Source: Rubrivirga sp. SAORIC476 (GTDB taxonomy: Bacteria > Bacteroidota > Rhodothermia > Rhodothermales > Rubricoccaceae). Taken from it: a stretch of DNA of 64,000 nt. The notes beneath the pieces are model-generated. The model did not search any database, was not told the origin of the DNA, and saw only the letters and a list, made by a program, of their open reading frames with translations. The translations under genes and the position numbers were made by a program. This document shows positions 10,515 to 19,805 of the stretch, piece by piece. The stretch is from contig NZ_MVOI01000015.1 in NCBI RefSeq assembly GCF_002283555.1, forward strand, positions 186,001 to 250,000. Reading direction: 5' to 3'. Within the stretch, counting starts at the first letter, position 1; every line of letters begins with the position of its first letter.

Positions 10515-13500
10515 TTAACCCTCCGGTTCCGCCCGCGGCAGACGGACCGTAAAGGTGGTGCCTGTGTCCCCAGTCTCGAACGAGATCGTTCCTCCCGCTG
10601 CCTCGACGGCGCGCTTCGAGATTGCCAGCCCCAGCCCCATGCCGCTGGTCTTGGTCGAGAAGCTGGGCTGGAAGACGCTGTCCTGGATCTCCGTCGGGAT
10701 GCCCGTGCCGTCGTCGATCACGCGCGCCTCGGCTGCGCCGTCGACGAGGACGGTGCGGAGGACGACGCGGCCGGGCTCGGGGCGGTCCGGGATGGCCTGG
10801 AGGGCGTTGGTGAGCAGGTTGACGAGCACGCGCCGCAGTTCCTCGCGGTCGGCGCGGATGGGGAGCGGGTCGGGTGAGAGATCGACCTCGAAGGCGGCCC
10901 GGCCGCTGTCTGCCAGAGGCCCCTCGAAGAGCGCCGCCGCCTCACGCGCCACGTCCGACAGGTCGAGCGGCTCCGGGTGGCGCATCGGCATGCGGGCGAA
11001 GCGCGAGAAGTCGGACGCGATGCGGTCGAGCGTCTCGATCTGGTCGATCAGCATGCCGGTGGTTCGCTCGAACTGGCCCGCGAAGCGGACATCCTCCGGG
11101 GGCGCCTCGTCGCCGGGGCGGTGGAAGACCCGCTGGAGGTGCTGCACGGACAGCTTCATCGGCATGAGCGGGTTCTTGATCTCGTGCGCCACCTGCCGCG
11201 CCATCGTGCTCCAGGCGAGTTCGCGCTCCTGCTCGGCGAGCTGGCGGCGGCTCTCCGCGAGTGCCTTCTGCATCCCGTTGAACGTCTCCACCAGCTCCCC
11301 GACCTCGTCGCGCGTCTCGACCGGGATCGGCTCTTCGGCCTCTCCGGCGCCGACCGCCCGCAAGCCCTCACGGAGACGGCCGAACGGACGGGTGAGTTGG
11401 CTCGCGAGAACGTAGGCGATGGCGAGGATGGCGGCCATCAGCGCCAGCAGGCCGCCGAAGAGGTAAGCCACGTAGCGCGACCGGCCCGCCTCGATGCCCG
11501 CCTGCTCGGAGAGGGTCGGGATGGCGAGCGCCTCGGCCGGCCGGCCCTCGGCGTCGGGCAGGGCGAGGTAGCCCGTCGTGTAGGCGAACGTGCCGATGCG
11601 GTCGTCGGAGAACGAGAACGGCTGGTCGTCGAGGAAGAGGGCGCGGTACACCGAGCCCGGCAGGCGCGGCTCGATGAGGCGCTGGCGGACGAGTTGGCGG
11701 CGGCTGGACGCCACGAGGTCGGCCCCGCGGTAGAGGTGCACGTCGACGCCGAGGGCAGCCGAGACGGCGTCGAGGCGGGTGCCCTCGGGGGCCTCGGGCT
11801 CGGCGGCGAACACGGCCGCGGCGCGCGTCAGCCGCTGGCGGAGGGCGTCTCGCACCGCCTCTCGGTTCTGCTCCACGATCACGAACTGACCGACGACGCC
11901 CGTCAGGGCCACGCTCGCCACACCGACCACGAGGAACCGGTTCAGCACGCGGTCGCGGAAGCGGGTCCGCGACACCGGCAACAACCCGGCCCGGCGGCGC
12001 GCCACGAGGCCGATGCCGAACACGATCGCTCCCAGCGCCAGCCCGGCGAGACTCAGGCGGAGCAGCACGAAGAGGGCGTCCAGCCGGTCGGGCGCGGGGG
12101 CGCGGACGGCGACTACGTCCTGGGCGTCGTCGCCCTGGCGCTCGTAGTAGGCCAGCGTGGGGCGGCCGTCGAGCATCTCGGGGCGGCGGTAGGCGCGGGC
12201 CCGCTCCGAGAGCGCCGCGTAGACCGTCGAGTCGATGCGCAGCGGCGCCGGGCCGCGCTGTCGGACGAGCACGCCGTCGTCGTACTCGGCGTAGCCGAGC
12301 GCCTCGTCGTCCAGCCCGAACAGGCCGGTCGGGGCGAGGACGCGCGGGAAGGGCGTCTCGGTCGGGAAGCGGGTCGTGCGAGGGGTGACGCGGAGGTAGA
12401 GCCACGCGGCCGTCTCGTCGCCGTCGCGGATCGGGCCGATGGCGGCGGTCCGGCGCAGGCCCCGGCGCTCGGCGACGGGCACCTGGAGGCGGAGGAAACG
12501 AGGTTGCTCCTCGCGGTCGGCGAAGGCCCGGCGCGTGGCCGCGTACCCCAGCCCGTCGTTGCCACCGGTCGCGCCGCGCTCGACGTAGCTCCCCAGCGTA
12601 TCGCCCGCGGGCGCCACGATCCGGAGCTCCGTCGCCACGTCAGCGAGGGAGCCGAGAAGCGAACTCGACACGAGGCCCGACGCGATGGCGTCGACCGCAC
12701 GGCGCGACGAGTCGGCTGCGACGGGGTCGGCGCCGCGGGCCGAGTCGGCCAGGGCGACGGCATCGAGCAGGGCCGGGCCGAGGGCGTCGTCGGCCTGCGC
12801 CTCGTCGAACACCTGGTCGATGGCGGCCGTGACGCGGTCGTCGCGATTGTCGGAGAACGCGAAGGCGGCATCGGCGAGGAGCAGGCCCGTGCGCTCGCGC
12901 AGCGGCTCCTGCATCGTCCCGTAGAGGATCGGCGCGAGCAGGAGCACGCCGAACAGGACGCCACGGAACGTCACGGGCGAGGCCCACCGCGTGGAGCCGC
13001 CTGAGAGGAACACGGCGAGGGCCACGCCGACGCCCGCCAGCGCGACCATCGGAACGAGAGGGACGCGCGCCAGCGCCCCCAGCGCGGCGGCGACCCCGAG
13101 GGCGATGCCACCCGCGAGCCATGCGGCCGTGCCGCGTCTACGCCCCAGCGCGAGGCGGACCGGAGCTGCGATGAGGAGCGCGGCAGCACCGAGGACCGCG
13201 ACCAGACCGGCGAGCACCGCTACCATCGGGCCGCTCACAAGCGGCCCGGCCTGATCGGCGTACGGGATCGTGGCGTCGAGAACGGCCTGGCGGACCCAGC
13301 GCGCGGCGACCCACAGTGCGGCAGGCGTCACGAGGGCCACCCCGAACACCGACGCGCCCGGCATCCACCGAGGGCGAGGTGCTCGTCGCGAGGCGGCAGC
13401 ACGGGACGCCAGGGTCAGCGTCGCCGTCGCCACGGCCAGCACGAGCAGGCCCGAGAGCGCGAGGTCGCCAGGGGACCGGAGCGCCCCCCACCCGAAGTCA

Positions 13501-14477
13501 GAGGCGAGCAGCGCCGGGTCGAAGAGCAGCGCCGGGCGACGGGTCCCATCCAGCCAGCGGACCGGCACGTCGACGGCGAGGAGCCCGTAGCGGACGGCGA
13601 CCGTCGCCCCCAGCAGCGCGCCCCACGCGGCGACAGGGCGCCCCCACCCGGCCGTGCCCGATTCGGCATTGCGGATCGCCCGCAGGAACACCGCGACGAG
13701 ACCGGCGAGCAGCCACCCCACCATCAGCACTCCCCAGACCGCGGCCACGCTCTGCGCCTCACGCCGCCGTTCCGACGCCAGTGCCTCCACCGACGGCACC
13801 CCCACCTCGACGACCCCGAGAGGGGTCCCATCCGGACCGGTCAGCACCGCTCCCGGCGGGGTGCTCCCGAAGCGGACGAGAAACGGAACGGGGGCCGAGG
13901 CCCTCCAGGAGTCCGCGATGTCGTAATCCTGCAGGTACCGGTTGCGGACAGGCACGGCCGCCTGGACGAGTTGGACGACGCGCACGGCGCCCGCGAGAGC
14001 GCCGTCGACACGCACGGGCACCCACACCACGAGCGCGCTCCGGTTGGCGTCGTCCCGGACGATGCGCGTCCGCAGCGTGTCGGGCGGGACGCCACCGAGG
14101 CGGGGGAAGTCGGGACCGTCCCAGGCGACGACGCGGCCGTCGAGGGCGACGACCTCGATCGAGACACGGTCTGGGCGGCGCTGGCGCGCGAGTGCGTCGA
14201 GGGCCGCGGGGTCCACCCCCGCTTCGGTCAGCGCCGCGACCACCTCGGGGCGGGCCGCGACGGCGTTTGCCTGCCGCCGCATTCCGTCGACGAGCGCTGC
14301 GATCTCGCCCCGCACGTACGTCGCCGTCTCCGCCCGTGCCCGCGCGACGTCCGACGGTCCGACGGAGGTGGCGCGGATCTCGCCGACGCCCAGCGTCGCG
14401 GCCAGCAACGCCGCGAGGACGAGAGCCACGCCGACGAACACGACGAGGCGGCGGGAGCGGACGCGAGGACGGGCCAA
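10515..14477 (-). CDS. very large multi-pass sensor histidine kinase (NtrY-like)
   Basis: A 1320-residue membrane kinase. TM1 is at ~11-30, followed by an extracytoplasmic region, then a cluster of hydrophobic segments between ~245 and 530, a further periplasmic part, more membrane segments near 800-880 and ~1005-1030, a HAMP domain at ~1030-1075, and a kinase core. The core has the phospho-acceptor His1098 in VAHEIKNP, an N box near 1220, DDGTGIP at ~1255, and MGLGLAISK. The HAMP and core resemble NtrY. It therefore senses something at the envelope and phosphorylates a response regulator, but no regulator is adjacent, making it an orphan. The start is TTG, supported by a TAGCTT element 22 bases upstream and by the Arg-rich stretch before TM1. 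Twice the usual kinase length. Confidence 0.88.
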   Translation of the reverse strand: MARPRVRSRRLVVFVGVALVLAALLAATLGVGEIRATSVGPSDVARARAETATYVRGEIAALVDGMRRQANAVAARPEVVAALTEAGVDPAALDALARQRRPDRVSIEVVALDGRVVAWDGPDFPRLGGVPPDTLRTRIVRDDANRSALVVWVPVRVDGALAGAVRVVQLVQAAVPVRNRYLQDYDIADSWRASAPVPFLVRFGSTPPGAVLTGPDGTPLGVVEVGVPSVEALASERRREAQSVAAVWGVLMVGWLLAGLVAVFLRAIRNAESGTAGWGRPVAAWGALLGATVAVRYGLLAVDVPVRWLDGTRRPALLFDPALLASDFGWGALRSPGDLALSGLLVLAVATATLTLASRAAASRRAPRPRWMPGASVFGVALVTPAALWVAARWVRQAVLDATIPYADQAGPLVSGPMVAVLAGLVAVLGAAALLIAAPVRLALGRRRGTAAWLAGGIALGVAAALGALARVPLVPMVALAGVGVALAVFLSGGSTRWASPVTFRGVLFGVLLLAPILYGTMQEPLRERTGLLLADAAFAFSDNRDDRVTAAIDQVFDEAQADDALGPALLDAVALADSARGADPVAADSSRRAVDAIASGLVSSSLLGSLADVATELRIVAPAGDTLGSYVERGATGGNDGLGYAATRRAFADREEQPRFLRLQVPVAERRGLRRTAAIGPIRDGDETAAWLYLRVTPRTTRFPTETPFPRVLAPTGLFGLDDEALGYAEYDDGVLVRQRGPAPLRIDSTVYAALSERARAYRRPEMLDGRPTLAYYERQGDDAQDVVAVRAPAPDRLDALFVLLRLSLAGLALGAIVFGIGLVARRRAGLLPVSRTRFRDRVLNRFLVVGVASVALTGVVGQFVIVEQNREAVRDALRQRLTRAAAVFAAEPEAPEGTRLDAVSAALGVDVHLYRGADLVASSRRQLVRQRLIEPRLPGSVYRALFLDDQPFSFSDDRIGTFAYTTGYLALPDAEGRPAEALAIPTLSEQAGIEAGRSRYVAYLFGGLLALMAAILAIAYVLASQLTRPFGRLREGLRAVGAGEAEEPIPVETRDEVGELVETFNGMQKALAESRRQLAEQERELAWSTMARQVAHEIKNPLMPMKLSVQHLQRVFHRPGDEAPPEDVRFAGQFERTTGMLIDQIETLDRIASDFSRFARMPMRHPEPLDLSDVAREAAALFEGPLADSGRAAFEVDLSPDPLPIRADREELRRVLVNLLTNALQAIPDRPEPGRVVLRTVLVDGAAEARVIDDGTGIPTEIQDSVFQPSFSTKTSGMGLGLAISKRAVEAAGGTISFETGDTGTTFTVRLPRAEPEG

Positions 14478-14499
14478 GGACGAGGCGGGAGGTGCCGCG

Positions 14500-14505
14500 A
14501 AGCTA
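14500..14505 (-). promoter_or_regulatory. TAGCTT -7-like element for the histidine kinase
   Basis: TAGCTT on the minus strand lies 22 bases upstream of the TTG start, which supports that start choice. Confidence 0.5.
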
Positions 14506-14541
14506 GAGCCAGTCGGCCCGCACGTCCGGCCTCACGTGTGC

Positions 14542-14982
14542 CTACCGCCCACTCGTGCGGACGACCGGCCGCTGGTCGATGCGGATCGAGGACAGCTCCC
14601 AGTCCTCACCCACGAGCCGGTGCAGGACCCGCACGTTGAGCGGGGCACCACCCGACCGAGGCCAGTAGCGGCCTGTCGCGCTCTGCCCGTCGTCGCTGGA
14701 CGAGGGCGATGAGAAGGCGACGCGGTCCGGCGGGTAGCGGCGGAAGAAGTCGCGCAGCACGTGCTCGGCCTGGGCCCGGCGGAACATGCCGCCTTGCCCG
14801 AACAGCACGATCTCGACCCGGCCGGGCGCGTCCACGAGCACGGCGTCCGGGTCGGCGCGCTCGAGGCCCGCTACGACTCGCTCCAGCACATCGTCCTGAG
14901 AAGGCACCGGGGCACCACCGCCGAGGAAGACGGTCAGCAGGAGGAGCGCGGCGGCGCGTGTGACCAGGGGAGCGAATCGCAT
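14542..14982 (-). CDS. DUF4783-type secreted NTF2-like protein
   Basis: A 146-residue protein with a signal peptide (residues 1-25, MRFAPLVTRAAALLLLTVFL). A compact alpha/beta domain follows whose pattern (RAEHVLRDFFRRYPPDRVAF, then GRYW and LVGEDWELSSIRI at the end) matches the DUF4783 family of small NTF2-fold periplasmic proteins known from Bacteroidota. Function unknown. The ATG at 14982 is used because it begins the signal peptide; an upstream in-frame start at 15123 would cover the promoter-like TACCTTTTG at 15022-15027. It precedes the histidine kinase on the same strand by 64 bases. Confidence 0.7.
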   Translation of the reverse strand: MRFAPLVTRAAALLLLTVFLGGGAPVPSQDDVLERVVAGLERADPDAVLVDAPGRVEIVLFGQGGMFRRAQAEHVLRDFFRRYPPDRVAFSSPSSSDDGQSATGRYWPRSGGAPLNVRVLHRLVGEDWELSSIRIDQRPVVRTSGR

Positions 14983-15021
14983 AGACGCGGACAAGGGGGA
15001 CCCGACGACCGGACGAAGCAA

Positions 15022-15027
15022 AAGGTA
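15022..15027 (-). promoter_or_regulatory. TACCTT(TTG) -7-like element for the DUF4783 gene
   Basis: The minus strand reads TACCTTTTG, 39 bases upstream of the ATG. This is the closest match in the window to the TAnnTTTG element known from Bacteroidota promoters. Confidence 0.5.
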
Positions 15028-15119
15028 GGCCGCGCGCTGTGCCCCCGCCAACGCCCTTCCTGAAGCCGGTCGCCCGCCAGCGCCGACGCCGGAGCCGGAC
15101 ACCCTGTCGCGTGCGGTGG

Positions 15120-17588
15120 TCACGCGAGGTCGACCACCGTGACGCCATCGCCTCCGCGGTCGGGGGGCGCGACGGCGTAGGCTGCCACGTCGGGACGCCC
15201 GGCGAGTTGCCGGTGGATGGCCGCCCGGAGCGCGCCCGTTCCCTTGCCGTGAAGGATCTCGACGGACGGGACGCCACCGACCAGCGCCTCGTCCACGAAC
15301 CGCTGGACTTCCGACAGCGCCTCGTCGACGCGCTGGCCGCGCAGGTCGATGCGGATGCGAGCCGTCGAGACGGCGGCCGTCCGGGACTCGCCGTGCCGCG
15401 CCTTGCCGGGCGTCCGCGCGAACGCCTTGCCGGGCTTCATCGGCCCCCCGACTTTCGTGAGCCGCTTCGCGTCGACGCGACTCTGGAGCGCGCCGAGCGC
15501 GATCAGGGCCTCGCCGGAGTCGAGCGCGAGCACCTCGCCGACCGGGCCGTCGGTGTCGAGGCGGACATGGTCGCCGACCGCGATCGGCCCCGCCTCGGTG
15601 GCACCGTCGCCGGACTGGCGGCGGGCGCGGCCGGAGACCTTGCGCTCAACTTTTTTCTTGCGCCGACGGACGACCTCGCGGGCCTCCTCCAGCTTCTCGC
15701 GTGCTTCCTTGGTCGCCTCCCGCTCCGCACCCGCCTCCTTGATCTCGCGGACGGTGTTCTCGACCGCCGCGTTGGCGTCAGCGAGGATGCGGTCGGCCTC
15801 GGCGAGCGCCTGAGCGCGGCGGTTCTCAGCGTCGGCGCGGAGGCGGTCGAGCCGCTGCGCGTAGTCGGCCTGGATGCGCTCGGCCTCCGCGAGCTTGGCC
15901 TCCGCCTCGGTGGCGCGACGGGTCGCCTGGGCGGTCCGGGTCTCGAACTCGGCGATGAGGTCTTCGAGGCGACTCTTGCCCTCCCCCACCAGACGCCGGG
16001 CATCGGCGACGACGGGCCGGTCGAGGCCGACGCGGTCGGCGATCTCGAAGGCGTACGACGAGCCCGGCACGCCCGCCCGGAAGCGGTACGTGGGGCGGAG
16101 CTCGGCGCGGTCGAACTCCATCGACCCGTTGGCGACGCCGTCGGTGTCGTGCGCGAACGCCTTCAGCGCGCCGATGTGGGTCGTGACGACGGTCAGCGCC
16201 TTCCGCTTCGTGAGGCGTGCGAGCACGGCCTCAGCCAGCGCGCCGCCCTCGGCCGGGTCGGTGCCCGTGCCCGCCTCGTCGATCAAGCAGAGCGAGCGGT
16301 CGTCGGCCGCCTCCATCATCTTGCGGACGTTGGTGAGGTGGCTCGTGAAGGTCGAAAGGTCGTCCTGGATCGACTGCTGGTCGCCCAGATCCACGAACAG
16401 CGCCGTCGGCAGCGGCAGGCGCGTGCCGGGCGCGGCGGGGACGGGCAGTCCGTGCGCCACCATCAGCGACAGCAGCCCGACGGTCTTCATGGCGACCGAC
16501 TTGCCGCCCGCGTTCGGACCGGTGATGACGAGCGTGTGGGCCTCCTCGCCCAACGTCAGGTCCAGCGGCACGACCGCGGGGGGCACGCCCGCCGGGCGCT
16601 CGGCCTCGGGGAGGCGAGCAGCCTCGGCCACGCGGAGCTGGAGGACCGGGTGCCGCGCTTGGAGGAGCCGGAGCGCGCCGCCCACGCCCACCTCGGGCAC
16701 GATGGCGTCGAGGTCGGCGGAGAGGCGGCCGACGGCCGCGAGCGCGTCGAGATGGCCGACCGCATCGAGCGACCGCTCGATGTCGCGACGGTGGTGGCGG
16801 ACGTGACCGCTCAACCCCTGCAGGATGCGCTGGATCTCGCGCCCCCGCTCCAGCTCGATCTCGCGGATCTCGTTGTTGAGCGCCAGCACCGACGCAGGCT
16901 CGATGTAGACCGTCTGCCCCGTCGCCGAGACATCGTGGACGAAGCCCTCCACCTTCCGCTTGGCCTCGGCGCGGACCGGAATCACCGCGCGCCCGCCTCG
17001 GATGGTCGGCTGCTCCTCGGTCGCGTAGCCCCGCGAGATCGCCTCCCGGAGCGCGGCCTGGACCGTCGACCGCAACCGTCCCTGGCGACTGGCCAGCTCG
17101 CGCGAGATGCGGAGCAGCTCCGGACTCGCGTCGTCGCGGACGTGCCCGTCGTCGCCGATGGCCTGGCGGATGCGGTCCTCCAGTGCCTTCAACACGGAGA
17201 TGCGCGCCGCGATGCCCCAGAGCGCGGGGGCCTCGGCGCGGCGGCGGTGGAGGTGGTCGTGCAGCCCCCGCCCGACCTCCAGCACGCGGGCAACGGCCAG
17301 CAGCGCGTCCCCGTCGACGGCGGCGTCCTTGGGCTGGACGCGTCGCAGCACGCCCTCCAGCCGGTCGATCTCGCGAACCGGCGGCGCCTCGCCGGAGCGG
17401 ACGAGGTCGGTCATCTCCCCTGCCCGCCCCAGCCGCCCGCGGACGATCTCGGGATCGGACGAGGCGGCCAGCGTCGTCAGCCGGTCGCGGCCGTAGGGCG
17501 TGCGCGCCAGCCCCACGAGGCGGTCGCGAACGGTGTCGAAGCCGAGCCGTCGGTCGGCGTCGGGCGGAGTGAGGAGCACATCGGGCAT
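15120..17588 (-). CDS. mutS2: endonuclease MutS2
   Basis: An 822-residue MutS2. An N-terminal MutS-like core (RLGFDTVRDRLVGLA) is followed by the ATPase with Walker A TGPNAGGKS (~350-358) and Walker B SLCLIDEAGTGTDP. A long charged coiled coil spans ~500-640. A KOW/SH3-like stretch follows, and a C-terminal Smr nuclease domain starts with RIDLRGQRVDEAL and contains ILHGKGTGALR. Known members suppress recombination or split stalled ribosomes, acting on branched DNA or collided ribosomes in the cytoplasm. The ATG at 17588 places the start where homologs begin; an upstream in-frame start at 17642 would add 18 residues. The stop is 137 bases from the DUF4783 start. Confidence 0.93.
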   Translation of the reverse strand: MPDVLLTPPDADRRLGFDTVRDRLVGLARTPYGRDRLTTLAASSDPEIVRGRLGRAGEMTDLVRSGEAPPVREIDRLEGVLRRVQPKDAAVDGDALLAVARVLEVGRGLHDHLHRRRAEAPALWGIAARISVLKALEDRIRQAIGDDGHVRDDASPELLRISRELASRQGRLRSTVQAALREAISRGYATEEQPTIRGGRAVIPVRAEAKRKVEGFVHDVSATGQTVYIEPASVLALNNEIREIELERGREIQRILQGLSGHVRHHRRDIERSLDAVGHLDALAAVGRLSADLDAIVPEVGVGGALRLLQARHPVLQLRVAEAARLPEAERPAGVPPAVVPLDLTLGEEAHTLVITGPNAGGKSVAMKTVGLLSLMVAHGLPVPAAPGTRLPLPTALFVDLGDQQSIQDDLSTFTSHLTNVRKMMEAADDRSLCLIDEAGTGTDPAEGGALAEAVLARLTKRKALTVVTTHIGALKAFAHDTDGVANGSMEFDRAELRPTYRFRAGVPGSSYAFEIADRVGLDRPVVADARRLVGEGKSRLEDLIAEFETRTAQATRRATEAEAKLAEAERIQADYAQRLDRLRADAENRRAQALAEADRILADANAAVENTVREIKEAGAEREATKEAREKLEEAREVVRRRKKKVERKVSGRARRQSGDGATEAGPIAVGDHVRLDTDGPVGEVLALDSGEALIALGALQSRVDAKRLTKVGGPMKPGKAFARTPGKARHGESRTAAVSTARIRIDLRGQRVDEALSEVQRFVDEALVGGVPSVEILHGKGTGALRAAIHRQLAGRPDVAAYAVAPPDRGGDGVTVVDLA

Positions 17589-17664
17589 GGGCGAGCCAAC
17601 GCGCGAGTCGGTCCGCGGTGCCGCCGAGGCGGGTGCGTTCACGCCAAAACCGCCCTGCCGACCC

Positions 17665-17690
17665 GGCCCGCCTCGGCATCGAGGCGGGCC
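17665..17690 (-). terminator. palindromic hairpin after the nucleotidyltransferase gene
   Basis: GGCCCGCCTCG and CGAGGCGGGCC form an 11-bp stem around a 4-base loop, 24 bases after the nucleotidyltransferase stop and ahead of mutS2. It can act as a terminator. It also carries the CCGCCTCG/CGAGGCGG arms seen in other intergenic palindromes here. Confidence 0.5.
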
Positions 17691-17714
17691 CTCCGACTCG
17701 CTGGCTGTCGGCGC

Positions 17715-18716
17715 CTACACCTCGGGTCCGACGGTCGCGTGGTCGCCGATGTTGAGAATGCCCGCGAAGCCACGCACGTCCGCATGGTGGCCCACCAGCG
17801 AGCCATCCAGCGCCGAGCCCTCGATGGACGCATCCGGGAACACGATCGTGTTGCGCACGGCCGACTCCGAGATCGTCGAGCCGGCGTGGATGGCCGCGTA
17901 CGGCCCGACGACCGAGTCGCGAATCACCGCGCCCTCGCCGATGAACACCGGCTCGATGACCTGGCTGTTCTCCAACGTGCCCTCCTTGCGGTTCTCGCCC
18001 TCCTTGCCGAGCACGATCTGGGACGTCTCGCGAATCGCGGGGATGGTGCCACAGTCGAGCCACTCGGTCACGCGCGCCGTCTTGAACGTCGCGCCGTCCT
18101 TCAGCATCCGGTCGAGGGCGTCGGTGAGCTGGAACTCGTCGCCTTTGCCGGTGATGTTGTTGTCCATGAGGTACTGGATCTCGCGCGCGAGCCGCTCGCC
18201 CTCCTTGACGTAGTAGATGCCGACGATGGCCTCGTTGGAGATGGGCGTGTCCGGCTTCTCGACGAAGTCCGTGATCCGCTCGCCGTCCTTCACGACGACC
18301 CCGAAGCGGGACGGATCGTCGACCTCCATGACCCAGACGACCGCGTCCGCGTCGAGGTCGGGGGCCTGATCCATCACAAAGAGGGTGTCGGCGAAGACGA
18401 GCACGCACTCGCCGTCCAGCTTGTCGCCCGCCTGCGCGATGGCGTGGGCCGTACCGAGGGCGCGGTCCTGGACGCCGAACGACGCCGCGATGCCGAACCG
18501 CTCACAGATCGCCGTCAGTTGGTCCTTGACCTCGTCCCCGAAGTCGGGGCCGAGCACGAAGACGGCCTCCTCGAAATCACCGATGGCCTCAGCGAACGTC
18601 TCGACGATGCGCTCGACCATCGTCCGCCCGACGACGGGGAGCAGCGGCTTCGGGGTGACGTGGGTGTGGGGGCGCAGGCGTGTGCCGCGGCCAGCCATGG
18701 GGACGATCAGCTTCAT
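17715..18716 (-). CDS. sugar-1-phosphate nucleotidyltransferase
   Basis: A 333-residue enzyme. The N-terminal half is a nucleotidyltransferase fold with the activator/triphosphate loop PMAGRGTRLRP at residues 6-16 and the lysine motif VTPKPLLPV. The sugar-binding region FVEKPDTP follows near 155. From about residue 245 a hexapeptide-repeat left-handed beta-helix follows (IGEGAVIRDSVVGPYAAIH). This architecture is that of glucose-1-phosphate thymidylyl- or uridylyltransferase-like and mannose-1-phosphate guanylyltransferase-like enzymes. It makes an NDP-sugar for surface polysaccharides and may supply the wbp-like cluster 3 kb away. The exact nucleotide and sugar cannot be read from sequence. 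The start follows the CT-rich leader common here. Confidence 0.85.
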   Translation of the reverse strand: MKLIVPMAGRGTRLRPHTHVTPKPLLPVVGRTMVERIVETFAEAIGDFEEAVFVLGPDFGDEVKDQLTAICERFGIAASFGVQDRALGTAHAIAQAGDKLDGECVLVFADTLFVMDQAPDLDADAVVWVMEVDDPSRFGVVVKDGERITDFVEKPDTPISNEAIVGIYYVKEGERLAREIQYLMDNNITGKGDEFQLTDALDRMLKDGATFKTARVTEWLDCGTIPAIRETSQIVLGKEGENRKEGTLENSQVIEPVFIGEGAVIRDSVVGPYAAIHAGSTISESAVRNTIVFPDASIEGSALDGSLVGHHADVRGFAGILNIGDHATVGPEV

Positions 18717-19028
18717 CGGGGGGAGTCGAACGAGTGAGGAGGAGTCCGCCGAGGACGGCGGCGAGGGTCTACCTACGAGGCGCACGCGCTCTCGATCCCA
18801 TGCACGTGCGCCCAGCCTGCGAGGCGGTGTGACCTCGCGCCGCGCAGGCGCGGCCTGAGAAACGCCCACCGCGGGCGACGCTCCGTCTAGGAAAGTCTCC
18901 GCCGTGCTGCCTCGGAAGGCCCATTTTCGGTTCAGAACGGCTCGGAACGGAACTTGACGGGGACTGGGAGCAGTACACGGGCTTCCACTCGATCCCGTCC
19001 CCGTCCCCCCTCTCACTCCCCCACCACG
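18717..19028. other. 312-base divergent intergenic region
   Basis: It separates the nucleotidyltransferase (minus) from the OmpA-like lipoprotein (plus). The plus-side leader is strongly pyrimidine-rich (CCCCCCTCTCACTCCCCC). A GAACGG direct repeat spaced by 10 bases lies at 18935-18950, followed by a TTGACG at 18954. No gene or clear -7 element is seen. Confidence 0.4.
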
Positions 19029-19700
19029 ATGAAGCTCTCTTCTCTCAAATACACGCTGGCCGCCGGCCTGATGCTCGCGTTCGGCCTGACCACGACCGGC
19101 TGCAACAACACCGCTCGCGGCGCCGTCGGCGGCGCGGGTGTCGGCGGCGTCGTCGGCGGCGTCATCGGCCGGGCGACCGGCAACACGGCGCGCGGCGCCA
19201 TCATCGGTGCGGCCGTCGGCGGCACTGCTGGTGCCATCATCGGTCGCCAGATGGACAAGCAGGCGGGCGAACTCGACGACGAGCTCGAGAACGCCGACGT
19301 CACGCCCATCCCGGGCGAGGACGGTGAGACGGCTGGCATCGCCATCCGCTTCGACAACGCGCTCCTGTTCGACCTCGGCCAGGCCACGCTCCGCTCCGGC
19401 GTCCGTGCGGACCTGACGGACCTCGCGTCCAGCCTCCGCAACTACCCGGATCACGATGCCGTGATCGTGGGCCACGCGTCCACCGACGGTTCGGCTGCCA
19501 CCAACATGAGCCTCTCGGAGCGCCGCGCTGCGGCCGTCGAGGACTTCCTGGTCGGCCAGGGCGTCTCTGCCGTCCGCCTGCAGGCTTACGGTCGGGGTGA
19601 GAACGAGCCCCTCGCTGGCATCCCGGGCGAGTCGCCCGAGAACCGCCGCGTCGAGATCGCCATCTACCCGAGCGAGTCGTACCGCCAGAGCCTCCAGTAG
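19029..19700 (+). CDS. OmpA-family lipoprotein with glycine zipper
   Basis: A 223-residue lipoprotein. The signal peptide ends in the lipobox LTTTGC (Cys ~24). A glycine-zipper segment spans residues ~30-78, followed by an OmpA-like peptidoglycan-binding domain (RFDNALLFDLGQATLRSG, then GHASTDGSAATNMSLSERRAAAV and GENEP, ending NRRVEIAIYP). It is expected to be anchored by lipid to the outer membrane and tether it to peptidoglycan, like YiaD. The ATG at 19029 is chosen for the signal peptide and CT-rich leader. A perfect hairpin terminator follows. Confidence 0.9.
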   Translation: MKLSSLKYTLAAGLMLAFGLTTTGCNNTARGAVGGAGVGGVVGGVIGRATGNTARGAIIGAAVGGTAGAIIGRQMDKQAGELDDELENADVTPIPGEDGETAGIAIRFDNALLFDLGQATLRSGVRADLTDLASSLRNYPDHDAVIVGHASTDGSAATNMSLSERRAAAVEDFLVGQGVSAVRLQAYGRGENEPLAGIPGESPENRRVEIAIYPSESYRQSLQ

Positions 19701-19742
19701 GCTTCGGCCGGCCGGTCCGGGCGTCCCCGACGCCCCCGGCGC

Positions 19743-19748
19743 TAGCTT
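19743..19748 (+). promoter_or_regulatory. TAGCTT element ahead of the LOG gene
   Basis: TAGCTT directly abuts the terminator stem at 19749, 57 bases before the LOG start. If used, the transcript would start inside the hairpin of the upstream gene. Weaker than the other members of the series because of its distance. Confidence 0.3.
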
Positions 19749-19782
19749 CGCGGCCCCCGATGCTCCGGCGTCGGGGGCCGCG
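19749..19782 (+). terminator. terminator after the OmpA-like lipoprotein
   Basis: A perfect 12-bp stem (CGCGGCCCCCGA with TCGGGGGCCGCG) and a 10-base loop, followed by TCCGTTTC. Its geometry is the same as that of the terminator at 543-576. Confidence 0.75.
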
Positions 19783-19805
19783 TCCGTTTCAGCCCTCCCG
19801 CCCCG

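Noticed and set aside
15039-18737. Very long open frame on the plus strand (over 1200 codons) antisense to mutS2 and the nucleotidyltransferase
   Set aside because: Arg/Ala/Asp-rich mirror of real genes caused by high GC; no domain or membrane pattern. The opposite strand has clear MutS2 and nucleotidyltransferase motifs.
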